From Candidatus Ruminimicrobiellum bubulum (GTDB taxonomy: Bacteria; Elusimicrobiota; Endomicrobiia; Endomicrobiales; Endomicrobiaceae), in NCBI GenBank assembly GCA_017651625.1, contig JAGCCP010000032.1, positions 1 to 54,446 on the forward strand: a stretch of 54,446 nucleotides of DNA, read 5' to 3'. The notes under the pieces are model-generated. The model saw only the letters and a program-made list of their open reading frames with translations, did not search any database and was not told where the DNA came from. This document shows, piece after piece, positions 40,769 through 50,043 of the stretch (its first letter is position 1; each line of letters opens with the position of its first letter). Position numbers and translations under genes: made by a program.

Positions 40769-41950
40769 TTACAGGATTAAACTGTTTATGAACTGTTCCG
40801 CTACTCTCGGGGAACGGTTACCTCTGTTTAAAGCAAAAGTTTCCGCTTTAAGAGATAAATCTTCTTTATCCATTTTGATATTGTTTCTTGCAGCAAGTGC
40901 AAACACTATTTCAAGATAAAGATTTTTGTTCGGTTTTTCAAAATATACGGTTAAACCGAACCTGTCCGAAAGAGAAGTTAATTCCTGGATTGTATCGTTA
41001 ATATGAATATCATCTTCGTTATGTCTGTCTGCAAAGCTTTCTTTTATAATGTGCCTTCTGTTACTTGTAGCATAAATTACTGCATTGTTTGCTTTTGCGG
41101 AAGCAGAACCTTCAAGTGCAGCTTTTAACATACTGAAATTATCATCATTTTTATTGAATGAAAGATCATCAATAAATATTATAAACTTTAACGGATTATC
41201 CGTAATTTTGCCCATAATATAAGATAAACTTAACAACTGATCTTTCCTTATTTCTATAAGTCTTACACCTTCATTATAGAAATAGTTGGCACATGCTTTA
41301 ACCGTAGAAGATTTACCGGTACCCGCATCACCGTATAACAATATGTTTGCTGCAGGTTTGCCTTCACATAAGGCTTTTGTATTATCAAAAATTTCTTTTC
41401 TTTGTTCTTTATAACCGATAAAACTGTCAACGGAAATTTCGTCCGCGGATTTTATAGGTATTATTTGTTCATCCAGCACTTTAAACATTTTTGCTGTGGC
41501 AAAAATGCCGTACCCGACTTTAGAAATATTTTTTATTTGTTTTTCGTAAAGTTTTACAAAATCGGTTTTGGTATTTTCGAATTCAGGGATATATTTAAAA
41601 TCAACTTTATCGAAAAGGTCATCTGTCGTAATTTTTGAAAGGTCTGAAAATATCTTTAATTCTTTTGTTGTATTTTCCAAAAGAGTTTCGGATACTTCTT
41701 TTTTTTGTGCTATGGATAAAATATATTTGTTTTCATCGGTTAAAACGGCATTGGATAAAAAGTTTGAAAAAGAATAATTAAATTCCGCCAACGAATAAAC
41801 AAACTCACCGAAAAAGTTTATTTTTTTTATATCATCTTTTTCGGTTAAAAAAGAAATAAAAGATTGCATGGTTTTAGTATTAAGTATATTTCTAAATACA
41901 CTTAATGCCAAAAGTTCACATGCTAATTTTTCTTTACATTGTTCATTCAT
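40769..41950 (-). CDS. DUF815-family AAA+ ATPase
   Basis: 393 residues from the preferred start. Walker A is GDAGTGKSS, preceded by NILLY; Walker B is FIIFIDDLSF, followed by ATSNRRHI (sensor 1) and DRFGLTVYFEKP. This is the DUF815 pattern, a family of uncharacterised ATPases that may act like loaders or chaperones. The N-terminal 170 residues are mostly helical. The frame stays open 32 codons upstream, but that extension (MEDWKIWNGDAWMHRG...) is translated repeat sequence, so the Met of MNEQCKEKL is chosen. It is convergent with the PNPOx gene. Confidence 0.85.
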   Translation of the reverse strand: MNEQCKEKLACELLALSVFRNILNTKTMQSFISFLTEKDDIKKINFFGEFVYSLAEFNYSFSNFLSNAVLTDENKYILSIAQKKEVSETLLENTTKELKIFSDLSKITTDDLFDKVDFKYIPEFENTKTDFVKLYEKQIKNISKVGYGIFATAKMFKVLDEQIIPIKSADEISVDSFIGYKEQRKEIFDNTKALCEGKPAANILLYGDAGTGKSSTVKACANYFYNEGVRLIEIRKDQLLSLSYIMGKITDNPLKFIIFIDDLSFNKNDDNFSMLKAALEGSASAKANNAVIYATSNRRHIIKESFADRHNEDDIHINDTIQELTSLSDRFGLTVYFEKPNKNLYLEIVFALAARNNIKMDKEDLSLKAETFALNRGNRSPRVAEQFINSLIL

Positions 41951-42009
41951 TTTTATTCCATTCCTATATTTTCCAATTTTCTGTCGTTTTGTATCCATTC
42001 CTCTATGCA

Positions 42010-42083
42010 TCCATGCATCGCCGTTCCAAATCTTCCAATCTTCCAATCTTCTAATCTTCCAAATTTTTGCTATCGCAAAAACT
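42010..42083. repeat. Octamer repeat and palindrome (copy F)
   Basis: CTTCCAAT/CTTCTAAT octamers lead into TTTTTGC-TATC-GCAAAAA (42064-42081). The TAG stop of ilvD lies within this palindrome. ATCCATGCATC-type repeats precede the octamers. The module separates ilvD from the DUF815 gene. Confidence 0.6.
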
Positions 42084-43740
42084 TATTGATTATCGCTCCT
42101 TTGTCGGCGGACGATACCTGCGCCGCATATCTTGCCAAACAACCGCCGATATCCGTTTTCTTCTTTATCTGTATTGTTTGTTTTCTTTTTGCTATTTCTT
42201 CATCGGAAACTTTTAATTCTATTTTATATTCCGGAATATTTATCGAAATAATGTCACCGTCTTTAACATAAGCTATAAGACCGCCTGATGCAGCTTCCGG
42301 AGAAACATGACCGAGCGATGCACCTCTTGTAGCTCCGGAAAATCTTCCGTCTGTAATAAGTGCAACATCTTTGTCTAACCCCATACCTGCAATTGCGGAT
42401 GTCGGGCTTAACATTTCTCTCATTCCCGGACCGCCTGCGGGACCTTCATATCTTATAACCACAACATCACCTTTAACTATTTTACCCGCATATATTGCCG
42501 CAATAGCTTCTTCTTCACTGTCATAAACTTTCGCGGGACCTTCGTGTTTTAACATCTCGGGTGCAACCGCACTTCTTTTAACCACACAACCGTCCGGTGC
42601 AATGTTACCTTTCAACACTGCTATTCCGCCTGTTTTACTGTAAGGGTTATCTATATTTCTTATAATCTCATTATCTAAATTTACTGACTGTTCAATGTTT
42701 TCGCCCAACGTTTTACCGGTACAAGTCATAACCGATGTATCAAGCAAATTAAGTTTTGTTAATTCTTTTAAAACGGCATATACTCCGCCTGCTTCGTTTA
42801 AATCTTCCATATATGTGTGACCTGCCGGAGCCAAATGGCAAAGGTTAGGAGTTTTTTCGCTTATTTCGTTTGCCATATCCAAATTAAATTCCACTCCGCA
42901 CTCGTTGGCAATTGCCGGAAGATGTAACATACTGTTGGTTGAACAACCTAAAGCCATATCCGCAGTTAATGCATTTTTTATTGATTGTTTTGTCATAATA
43001 TCACGGGGACAAATATTTTTCTTTACAAGTTCCATTATCTGCATACCTGCATGTTTTGCAAGTTCTATTCTTGCCGAATATACTGCAGGTATTGTTCCGT
43101 TACCTTTAAGTCCCATACCTAAAACTTCGGTTAAACAGTTCATTGAATTTGCCGTGTACATTCCCGAACATGAACCGCATGTAGGGCAAGTTTTTTCTTC
43201 ATATTTTGTAAGTTCTTCTTCGTTAATTTTTCCTGCTTTAAAAGCACCTACCGCTTCAAACATTCCCGAAAGACTTGTCTTTTTACCGTTAACTCTGCCT
43301 GCAAGCATAGGTCCGCCGCTGACGAAAATTGTAGGGATGTTTACTCTTGCCGCGGCCATTAAAAGACCGGGAACATTTTTGTCACAGTTTGGTACCATAA
43401 CAAGTCCGTCAAACCCGTGAGCTCTTACCATGGCTTCCGTGGAATCTGCAATCATATCTCTTGTAATAAGAGAATATTTCATTCCGTTATGTCCCATGGC
43501 AATACCATCACAAACGGCAATCGCGGGAAACACTATCGGTGTTCCGCCTGCCATTGCAACACCGATTTTAACGGCTTCAACAATTTTATCTATGTTCATG
43601 TGACCGGGAACAATTTCATTATGAGAACTTACTATTCCTATGAAAGGTTTCGATTGTTCTTCTTTAGTTATTCCCAAGGCATGATATAAACTTCTGTGCG
43701 GTGCATTATGCGAACCATCTACAATTTTTTCTTTTATCAT
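42070..43740 (-). CDS. ilvD: Dihydroxy-acid dehydratase
   Basis: Third step of isoleucine/valine synthesis. 556 residues. Cluster-binding Cys119 ([10 protein letters not shown]) and Cys191 ([16 protein letters not shown]) are present, as are [13 protein letters not shown] and the C-terminal [21 protein letters not shown]. The position that supplies a third cysteine in oxygen-stable [2Fe-2S] enzymes reads PGHMN without Cys, which suggests the oxygen-labile [4Fe-4S] type (inference). CGGAG precedes the ATG. It follows a barrel-protein gene by about 36 bases. Its stop codon is inside a palindrome. Confidence 0.97.
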   Translation of the reverse strand: MIKEKIVDGSHNAPHRSLYHALGITKEEQSKPFIGIVSSHNEIVPGHMNIDKIVEAVKIGVAMAGGTPIVFPAIAVCDGIAMGHNGMKYSLITRDMIADSTEAMVRAHGFDGLVMVPNCDKNVPGLLMAAARVNIPTIFVSGGPMLAGRVNGKKTSLSGMFEAVGAFKAGKINEEELTKYEEKTCPTCGSCSGMYTANSMNCLTEVLGMGLKGNGTIPAVYSARIELAKHAGMQIMELVKKNICPRDIMTKQSIKNALTADMALGCSTNSMLHLPAIANECGVEFNLDMANEISEKTPNLCHLAPAGHTYMEDLNEAGGVYAVLKELTKLNLLDTSVMTCTGKTLGENIEQSVNLDNEIIRNIDNPYSKTGGIAVLKGNIAPDGCVVKRSAVAPEMLKHEGPAKVYDSEEEAIAAIYAGKIVKGDVVVIRYEGPAGGPGMREMLSPTSAIAGMGLDKDVALITDGRFSGATRGASLGHVSPEAASGGLIAYVKDGDIISINIPEYKIELKVSDEEIAKRKQTIQIKKKTDIGGCLARYAAQVSSADKGAIINKFLR

Positions 43741-43776
43741 ATTTTTCTCCGAAATAATTGATTTTTTGTTTATGTA

Positions 43777-44376
43777 TTAAGGTTTGAATCTGAATTTATA
43801 ACCTACGTTTAGTGCAAAGGCTGAATATGTTACATCGTATGTACTGCCTTCAGATATAACAGAGCCGTAATTAAACGAATGTGTAAATTCAAGGAAGAAA
43901 TCATACACTATTTCTACGCCTATCCCGATTGCCCAATAAAAACCGTTGTTTGTTGACGGAGCAGGTAAGTCATAGTAAGAATCATCATTATCAAATCTAA
44001 AAAAGCCGTAACCGGCTTGTGCTACAAAATAAAAGCTGTTAATAATATCGGAATCCACATCCATTTTTGGTCTAACGGCAAGGTAAACATTTGTAAATCC
44101 GTATTTATCATCCGCACCATATTCGGCTGTTGAATCAAAAACATGGTTTACACCAAAACCCATTGCTACCTGGGAATTAACATAAAAATAAAAATCTGTC
44201 CCTAAAGTAAAATTCTGTTTAGTTGAACCGGAATCTCCGCCATTATAGAAAAGTTTAACATTAGTATCCAACGTGTAACCGATTTTTCCCAATATTTCCA
44301 TATCACCGACTTCGCTTGCAAACGTCGGTGCTATAAACAATGCTAATAATATTACCGTTAGGATAATCTTTTTCAT
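43777..44376 (-). CDS. Small outer-membrane beta-barrel protein
   Basis: 199 residues with signal peptide MKKIILTVILLALFIAPTFA. Family elements are TNVYLAVRPKMDV, FYFVAQAGYGFFRF, GFYWAIGIGVE and the terminal ALNVGYKFRFKP. It lies between ilvC and ilvD, downstream of the ilvC terminator, with GAGG before the ATG and TATAAT about 45 bases upstream. It may therefore have its own weak promoter and carry ilvD along. A barrel gene inside an ilv cluster is unusual. Function unknown. Confidence 0.75.
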   Translation of the reverse strand: MKKIILTVILLALFIAPTFASEVGDMEILGKIGYTLDTNVKLFYNGGDSGSTKQNFTLGTDFYFYVNSQVAMGFGVNHVFDSTAEYGADDKYGFTNVYLAVRPKMDVDSDIINSFYFVAQAGYGFFRFDNDDSYYDLPAPSTNNGFYWAIGIGVEIVYDFFLEFTHSFNYGSVISEGSTYDVTYSAFALNVGYKFRFKP

Positions 44377-44427
44377 TTTTTGATATCCTCTTTTATATAG
44401 TTTATATTTCTTTAATTATACAAAATA

Positions 44428-44462
44428 AAAAAGCGGGAAGAAAATTTTCTTCCCGCTTTTCC
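44428..44462 (-). terminator. Rho-independent terminator after ilvC
   Basis: AAAAGCGGGAAGAAAA (44429-44444) and TTTTCTTCCCGCTTTT (44445-44460) are perfectly complementary. On the minus strand the stem runs into TTTTTTATTTTG. It resembles the GGGAAGAA stem at 4801. Confidence 0.8.
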
Positions 44463-44467
44463 GCTTT

Positions 44468-44508
44468 GCTTCCAATCTTCTATTCTTCTAATCTTCAAAT
44501 CTTCCAAC

Positions 44509-44510
<2 letters not shown>
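44468..44510. repeat. Octamer tandem repeat (copy G, half module)
   Basis: CTTCCAATC, TTCTATTC, TTCTAATC and TTCAAATC units run from the terminator up to the ilvC stop codon. It is the same unit as the right arm of copies A to C, without a core. Confidence 0.6.
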
Positions 44511-45540
<1,030 letters not shown>

Positions 45541-45581
45541 TTATATATAGTTTATTGTTTTATTTTGTCGTTCATTGTACA

Positions 45582-46076
45582 TTATACATTATAAATTGCT
45601 TTATTTCTTTCAATGGCAACAACACCGGTTCTGCAAAGTTCAACTATTCCCAACGGTCTTAAAATTTCGATAAAAGCATTTATTTTTGACGGTTTACCCG
45701 TCATAACAACACATATTGTTTTAGGATTATAATCAACAATTTTTGCTCTGTAAATTTCCGTTATAGCCATAATTTCACTGCGGTTTTGAACGGTATTTTT
45801 AACTTTTATAAGTATCAATTCTCTTTCCACACTGTTTTTTTCATCTATATGTTTAACATATGTAACATTATGAAGTTTTCTTAACTGACTGATAAGTTGA
45901 TCTTTATCGTTATCGTCTCCTCTGAGAGTTATTGTTATTCTCGAAAATGAGGAATCTTCGGTTTCGCCTACGGTTAAAGAATCTATATTAAAACCTTTTC
46001 TCATAAAAAGGCCCGCAACTCTTGTTAATACTCCATACTTATTTTCCACCAAAGCGGCAATTACAAATCTTTTCAT
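45582..46076 (-). CDS. ilvN: Acetolactate synthase small (regulatory) subunit
   Basis: 164 residues from the preferred start. N-terminal ACT domain (FVIAALVENKYGVLTRVAGLF, then NIDSLTVGETED), which binds valine for feedback control of IlvB, and a C-terminal ALS_ss domain. The frame continues 26 codons upstream, but that stretch is translation of repeat copy C; GGGGAGG seven bases before MKRFVIAA marks the real start. It lies between ilvB and ilvC. Confidence 0.95.
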   Translation of the reverse strand: MKRFVIAALVENKYGVLTRVAGLFMRKGFNIDSLTVGETEDSSFSRITITLRGDDNDKDQLISQLRKLHNVTYVKHIDEKNSVERELILIKVKNTVQNRSEIMAITEIYRAKIVDYNPKTICVVMTGKPSKINAFIEILRPLGIVELCRTGVVAIERNKAIYNV

Positions 46077-46089
46077 TTTACCTCCCCAT

Positions 46090-46221
46090 TTTGGAAGATT
46101 GGATGATTGGAGGATTGGATGATTGGAAGCTGAATTGTAAAATTTGCAAAGCAAATTTTGTTATTATTTAGTTTTCCTCTTTTCATCCATTCTTCTAATC
46201 TTCTATTCTTCAAATCTTCTG
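46090..46221. repeat. Palindrome plus octamer-repeat module (copy C)
   Basis: The ilvB/ilvN spacer. The left arm has GATTGGAT/GATTGGAG/GATTGGAA octamers. The core TTGTAAAATTTGC-AAA-GCAAATTTTG is followed by TTATTATTTA (46136-46170). The right arm has inverted TTCTAATC/TTCTATTC octamers. The right edge runs into the last codons and TGA of ilvB. Confidence 0.75.
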
Positions 46222-47904
46222 CCTTTCCGTTATTATGTCTTCTATCGATCCTCCCGGAGGAAGCATAGGAAGAACAAACTCATCCATATCAATTACTGTA
46301 TCTATAATGTAAGGTGCATTTGCTTTATATGCTTTACTAAATGCTTTTTCAAATTCCTGTACGGTTGTTACTCTTTCACCTTTAAGTCCGAAAGCATCCG
46401 CAAGTTTTACAAAATCCGTTTTTCTGCCCAAAACAGTATTTGAATATCTTTTACCGTAAAACAGTGTTTGCCATTGTCTTACCATACCCAAAACACCGTT
46501 ATTTATAATAACTATTACAACCGGAATATTATAAGTAACAGCGGTTGCAAGTTCGTTCAAGTTCATACCGAAACTTCCGTCACCGGTAATTAAAATTGCT
46601 CTTTTTTTACTTCCTACCGCTGCACCTATTGCAGCACCCAACCCGTATCCCATGGTTCCAAGACCGCCGCTTGAAACAAATGTTCTCGGCTTTTCGAAAC
46701 TTGTAAACTGTGCAGCCCACATTTGATGTTGTCCCACATCGGTGGCAACAACAGTATCTTTATCTTTAATTTTGTTTATTATGTCAAAAACCTGTTTGGG
46801 GCTGATATTGTCACTTTTAGCAGCATTAACTTTCTTGGAAATTTCTTTGCTTTTTGCTTTCAAATCATCTACTGTCTTTTTCCATTGTTCATGTTTTTGT
46901 TTATCACATTTTTCAATTATTTTTGAAAGAGCACAAGAAATCTTTCCCACAATACCCACGTCCGCTTTAATATTTTTATTTATTTCGGAAAGGTCTGTAT
47001 CAAGTTGTATAACTTTTGCGTTCTTGGAATATTTTTTTACATTTCCGGTAGCTCTGTCACTGAATCTTACACCGATACCTATTACAAGATCCGCTTCTTT
47101 GTTTGCCATTGAAGATTCGTATTGTCCGTGCATGCCCTGCATACCTAAAAATCTTTCATACGAATTTTCTATCGCGGAAAGACCCATAAGTGTACAGCCG
47201 ATATATCCGTCAATTTTTTCGGCAAGTTTTTTTATTTCTTTACTTAATCCTGCCGTTATTACACCGCCGCCGATATAAATATAAGGCTTTTGTGCTTTAT
47301 TTATTAAATCAACTGCGGCATCTATATCTTTATCGTCCGCTTTTTTCTGCGGATAAGGTTCAATAACACCTTCGCACTCAAAATCGTATTCCGCAATTTG
47401 AACATCTTTCGGAATATCTATTAATACGGGTCCCGGTCTTCCGGACTTTGCAATTTGGAAGGCTTCTCTTATTGTATCTGCCAAATCTTTAACATTACTT
47501 ACGAAATAGTTGTGTTTTGTTATAGGTAATGTAACACCCGTAATATTTATTTCCTGAAAACTGTCTTTACCTATCAAAGAAGTAGGAACGTTACCCGTAA
47601 TTGCTACCATCGGTATAGAATCAAGCATTGCCGTTGCAATACCGGTTACCAAATTTGTTGCTCCCGGTCCGGACGTTGCTATTACAACACCTACTTTACC
47701 GGTAGCTCTCGCGTAACCGTCCGCGGCATGTGCGGCACCTTGCTCATGTGCAGCAAGATAATGGTTAATTCTGTCGCTTGCTTTATAAAGTTCATCATAT
47801 ATGTTCAACACTTGCCCGCCGGGATAACCGAACACATCGGTTACACCTTGCTCTATAAGTGTTTCAATAACAATCCTTGAACCGGGCATTTTCTGTTTTG
47901 CCAT
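46210..47904 (-). CDS. ilvB: Acetolactate synthase large (catalytic) subunit
   Basis: ThDP-dependent condensation of pyruvate with pyruvate or 2-oxobutyrate, the first step of valine/leucine/isoleucine synthesis. 564 residues. GYPGGQVLNIYDEL at the start, the catalytic Glu in AAHEQGAAHAADGYARATG, VTGNVPTSLIGKDSFQE, and the ThDP-binding GDGSFGMNLNELATA followed by IINNGVLGMVRQWQ. GGAGG lies before the ATG. A T-box leader precedes the gene. The last codons (RQKI, stop) fall at the edge of a repeat module. Confidence 0.98.
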   Translation of the reverse strand: MAKQKMPGSRIVIETLIEQGVTDVFGYPGGQVLNIYDELYKASDRINHYLAAHEQGAAHAADGYARATGKVGVVIATSGPGATNLVTGIATAMLDSIPMVAITGNVPTSLIGKDSFQEINITGVTLPITKHNYFVSNVKDLADTIREAFQIAKSGRPGPVLIDIPKDVQIAEYDFECEGVIEPYPQKKADDKDIDAAVDLINKAQKPYIYIGGGVITAGLSKEIKKLAEKIDGYIGCTLMGLSAIENSYERFLGMQGMHGQYESSMANKEADLVIGIGVRFSDRATGNVKKYSKNAKVIQLDTDLSEINKNIKADVGIVGKISCALSKIIEKCDKQKHEQWKKTVDDLKAKSKEISKKVNAAKSDNISPKQVFDIINKIKDKDTVVATDVGQHQMWAAQFTSFEKPRTFVSSGGLGTMGYGLGAAIGAAVGSKKRAILITGDGSFGMNLNELATAVTYNIPVVIVIINNGVLGMVRQWQTLFYGKRYSNTVLGRKTDFVKLADAFGLKGERVTTVQEFEKAFSKAYKANAPYIIDTVIDMDEFVLPMLPPGGSIEDIITERQKI

Positions 47905-47922
47905 AATAAAAAACCTCCACCA

Positions 47923-47975
47923 ACAAAAAAACTTTCATCTCTGCCGTTATACAAAATAACTTAAAGAGACGAAAG
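47923..47975 (-). terminator. Attenuator terminator of the ilvB T-box
   Basis: An 11-pair stem with one G-U pair, followed by eight T on the minus strand. It competes with the antiterminator that includes the T-box sequence at 48003-48017. Confidence 0.8.
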
Positions 47976-48183
47976 CACTAAATTGTTAAAGTATAAAAAT
48001 ACTTCCGCGGTACCACTCTTTTTTATTCTGCTTCATTGCAGAATACACTTATTCTCTTTTACGGGAGAATCCGTCTGTTTCTACTTTCGTTTTATAAACG
48101 ATTTCTTACAGCTGCTCCGCGGTGAATTCAATATTATAAATATCTTATAAAATATCTACTAATCCGCATCTTTGCATTTAATA
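47923..48183 (-). promoter_or_regulatory. T-box leader of the ilvBNC operon
   Basis: On the minus strand the leader contains the T-box sequence AGTGGTACCGCGG (complement at 48003-48017), upstream stem-loops such as TATTCTGC/GCAGAATA, and a GATGCGGATTAGTAG segment like the 5' side of stem I. A terminator follows, CTTTCGTCTCT with AGAGATGAAAG (47932-47975), ending in eight T just before the ilvB ribosome site. Uncharged tRNA should pair with the T-box and prevent termination. From the gene context the tRNA is Ile, Leu or Val; I could not fix the specifier codon with confidence. Confidence 0.85.
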
Positions 48184-48189
48184 CCAAAA

Positions 48190-48218
48190 ATTATACCTTT
48201 ACAAACTTTGTTTGTCAA
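48190..48218 (-). promoter_or_regulatory. Consensus promoter of the ilv operon
   Basis: On the minus strand TTGACA-N17-TATAAT, both hexamers perfect. The predicted start near 48183 is the 5' end of the T-box leader. Confidence 0.85.
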
Positions 48219-48224
48219 ACGGAA

Positions 48225-48280
48225 CAAAATGCAAAGCATTTTGTTGGTTATAGGGTTATAAGGTTATGGGGTGAAAGGTT
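48225..48280. repeat. Palindrome plus octamer tandem repeat (copy I)
   Basis: CAAAATGC-AAA-GCATTTTG (48225-48243) is followed by three GGTTATAG/GGTTATAA/GGTTATGG octamers. It sits between the two divergent promoters of ilvB and the phosphoesterase gene. Confidence 0.6.
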
Positions 48281-48307
48281 TAAAAGAAAACAATTGTAAA
48301 AAGAGTA

Positions 48308-48335
48308 TTAACAAAATAAAAGAATAATGTATAAT
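48308..48335 (+). promoter_or_regulatory. Promoter of the phosphoesterase gene
   Basis: TTAACA-N16-TATAAT. The -10 box ends only seven bases before the ATG, so transcription should begin at or within a base or two of the start codon. No ribosome-binding site is present in the gap. Confidence 0.6.
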
Positions 48336-48342
48336 AACATAC

Positions 48343-49155
48343 ATGCTTATAGGAATAGTACCTGATGTTCATCAAACAACACTCTTTATCAAAATGGTTG
48401 AAAACAATATCAACCGTTTGGATAAACTTGTTTTTTTAGGCGACTATGTTGATCACTGGTTCTCAAAGTTATGGTGGCATGACCCCGAACATAATCCCGT
48501 AAACATTATAAACAAAGTTGTATCTTATAAACAAAAATATCCCGACAAAATTGATTTATTGTTGGGTAATCACTGTTTATCTTATATATCCAAAAATCCT
48601 ATTTCCAAAAAAGTCAACGGTCATCAACATGAACACGACAAAGAAATCGCACAGGCATTTTTGGATAACATGAAAGAATTTAAAATTGCCGTAGAGTATG
48701 ACGGTTGGGTAATATCTCATGCCGGATTTTCTAACACTTGGGTAAACAACCAAAAAGAAAGAGGATTTAATCCCGATAAAGAAAACATTATTGATTGGTG
48801 CAACAAAATGTTATTGAAAAAGAACTTTCATTATTTCGATTGGACAGGTCTCGCAAGTCCCAGCGGTGACGAAGTTACACAAACCCCGACTTGGATAAGA
48901 CCTTTTTCATTAATCAAAGATTCATATTTCCCTAACCAGTTGGTAGGTCACAGCGAAACAAAATTTGCACCCATTTTTGTTACTGCAAAATCCACAAATT
49001 TAATTCTTGTAGATTCACCGGAACATACCTGCTACTTTGAACTTAACACAAACAAACAACCGAAATTCGAAACGGTACAAACCGTTTTGAAAAACATTAA
49101 AAAGAAAAACAAAGAAATGAACGATATGAAAGCAAAACAGGGAATAAAGAAATAA
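48343..49155 (+). CDS. Calcineurin-like metallophosphoesterase
   Basis: 270 residues. All five signature blocks are visible: PDVH (7-10), FLGDYVDHW (about 32-40), LLGNHC, ISHAGFS and VGHSETK, which hold the two-metal centre. Resembles bacterial Ser/Thr- or diadenosine-polyphosphatase-like phosphoesterases, but the substrate is unknown. The C-terminal 30 residues are Lys-rich and probably disordered. It is a single-gene plus-strand unit between a predicted leaderless promoter and a bidirectional terminator. Confidence 0.85.
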   Translation: MLIGIVPDVHQTTLFIKMVENNINRLDKLVFLGDYVDHWFSKLWWHDPEHNPVNIINKVVSYKQKYPDKIDLLLGNHCLSYISKNPISKKVNGHQHEHDKEIAQAFLDNMKEFKIAVEYDGWVISHAGFSNTWVNNQKERGFNPDKENIIDWCNKMLLKKNFHYFDWTGLASPSGDEVTQTPTWIRPFSLIKDSYFPNQLVGHSETKFAPIFVTAKSTNLILVDSPEHTCYFELNTNKQPKFETVQTVLKNIKKKNKEMNDMKAKQGIKK

Positions 49156-49171
49156 TTAATAAAAAAACAAA

Positions 49172-49206
49172 AAAACACAGAAAGAATATTTTCTTTCTGT
49201 GTTTTA
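49172..49206. terminator. Bidirectional rho-independent terminator
   Basis: AACACAGAAAGAA and TTCTTTCTGTGTT form a perfect stem. The T run is short on the plus strand (TTTT) and long on the minus strand (TTTTTTTG). It ends both the phosphoesterase and the convergent barrel-protein transcripts. Confidence 0.85.
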
Positions 49207-49225
49207 ATTAATTGTTTTTTTATTA

Positions 49226-49816
49226 TTATATTGTAAATTTGTAACCAATGTTGAGTGACGTTACACTATATTCCAAATTAAAATCATCATCAGGTTCATT
49301 TATAGTACTGTTAGATGACGAGAATATAAGTTCAACTAAAACTACATCTTTTATTATTGTACCGAAACCTGTACCTAAATATAATCCGCTGTCCATCGAT
49401 GGTTCTTGTCCATTAACCTTACATCTTCCCATACTCAAACCTATTTGACCTATAAAATATACACTCGAAAATATATCGGATTTTGTTTTTATTTCAGGTT
49501 TTACCGCCAAATAAATATTTGTTGTTCCACCTTTAGGTTTGTCGCCACCAAGTTTTGCTTTTGTCTCCGTATCAAAAAGGTAATTTGCACCAACACCTAC
49601 AGACAAACAATCTATTATTCCATAAAAAAATTCTGCACCCAACATAAAAGGCATATCTGTTTTGAAAACACTGTATGCATCTTTGTCACTGTTTAATGAA
49701 ACGCTGCTGATTAAACCTAAACCTAATTTTCCGTTAATAGACATTTCACCTTTTTCTGCGAATGCAGGTACTACCATTGCTACTGCTAACAACAACACCA
49801 ATAAACTTTTTTTCAT
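49226..49816 (-). CDS. Small outer-membrane beta-barrel protein
   Basis: 196 residues with signal peptide MKKSLLVLLLAVAMVVPAFA. Family elements: TNIYLAVKPEIK, VYFIGQIGLSMGR, GLYLGTGFG and terminal SLNIGYKFTI. It has its own perfect-consensus promoter and a TAAGGAG ribosome site, so it is probably the most strongly expressed of the four paralogues here. A single transcription unit. Function unknown. Confidence 0.75.
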   Translation of the reverse strand: MKKSLLVLLLAVAMVVPAFAEKGEMSINGKLGLGLISSVSLNSDKDAYSVFKTDMPFMLGAEFFYGIIDCLSVGVGANYLFDTETKAKLGGDKPKGGTTNIYLAVKPEIKTKSDIFSSVYFIGQIGLSMGRCKVNGQEPSMDSGLYLGTGFGTIIKDVVLVELIFSSSNSTINEPDDDFNLEYSVTSLNIGYKFTI

Positions 49817-49857
49817 TTATTATCTCCTTATTATAAAGAATATTTCACTATTTGGTT

Positions 49858-49886
49858 ATTATAAAAAATCAACTTGTATTTGTCAA
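49858..49886 (-). promoter_or_regulatory. Consensus promoter of the barrel-protein gene
   Basis: TTGACA-N17-TATAAT on the minus strand, both hexamers perfect, giving a short 5' UTR that contains TAAGGAG. Confidence 0.85.
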
Positions 49887-50011
49887 AAATTGTTTTGCAT
49901 TTTTTACCGACATTATACATTGTCGTTTAAAATAAGGATAAAAATCCCAATTAAGCAACACTATTAAAAACTAAAAATATACATAAAATCAATATATTTA
50001 CAAAATATTTA

Positions 50012-50040
50012 TTGACAAACATATTTTTATATTTTATAAT
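50012..50040 (+). promoter_or_regulatory. Consensus promoter of adhE
   Basis: TTGACA-N17-TATAAT, both hexamers perfect. The -10 box ends three bases before a Rex-type operator that covers the expected transcription start. Confidence 0.88.
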
Positions 50041-50043
50041 TAA

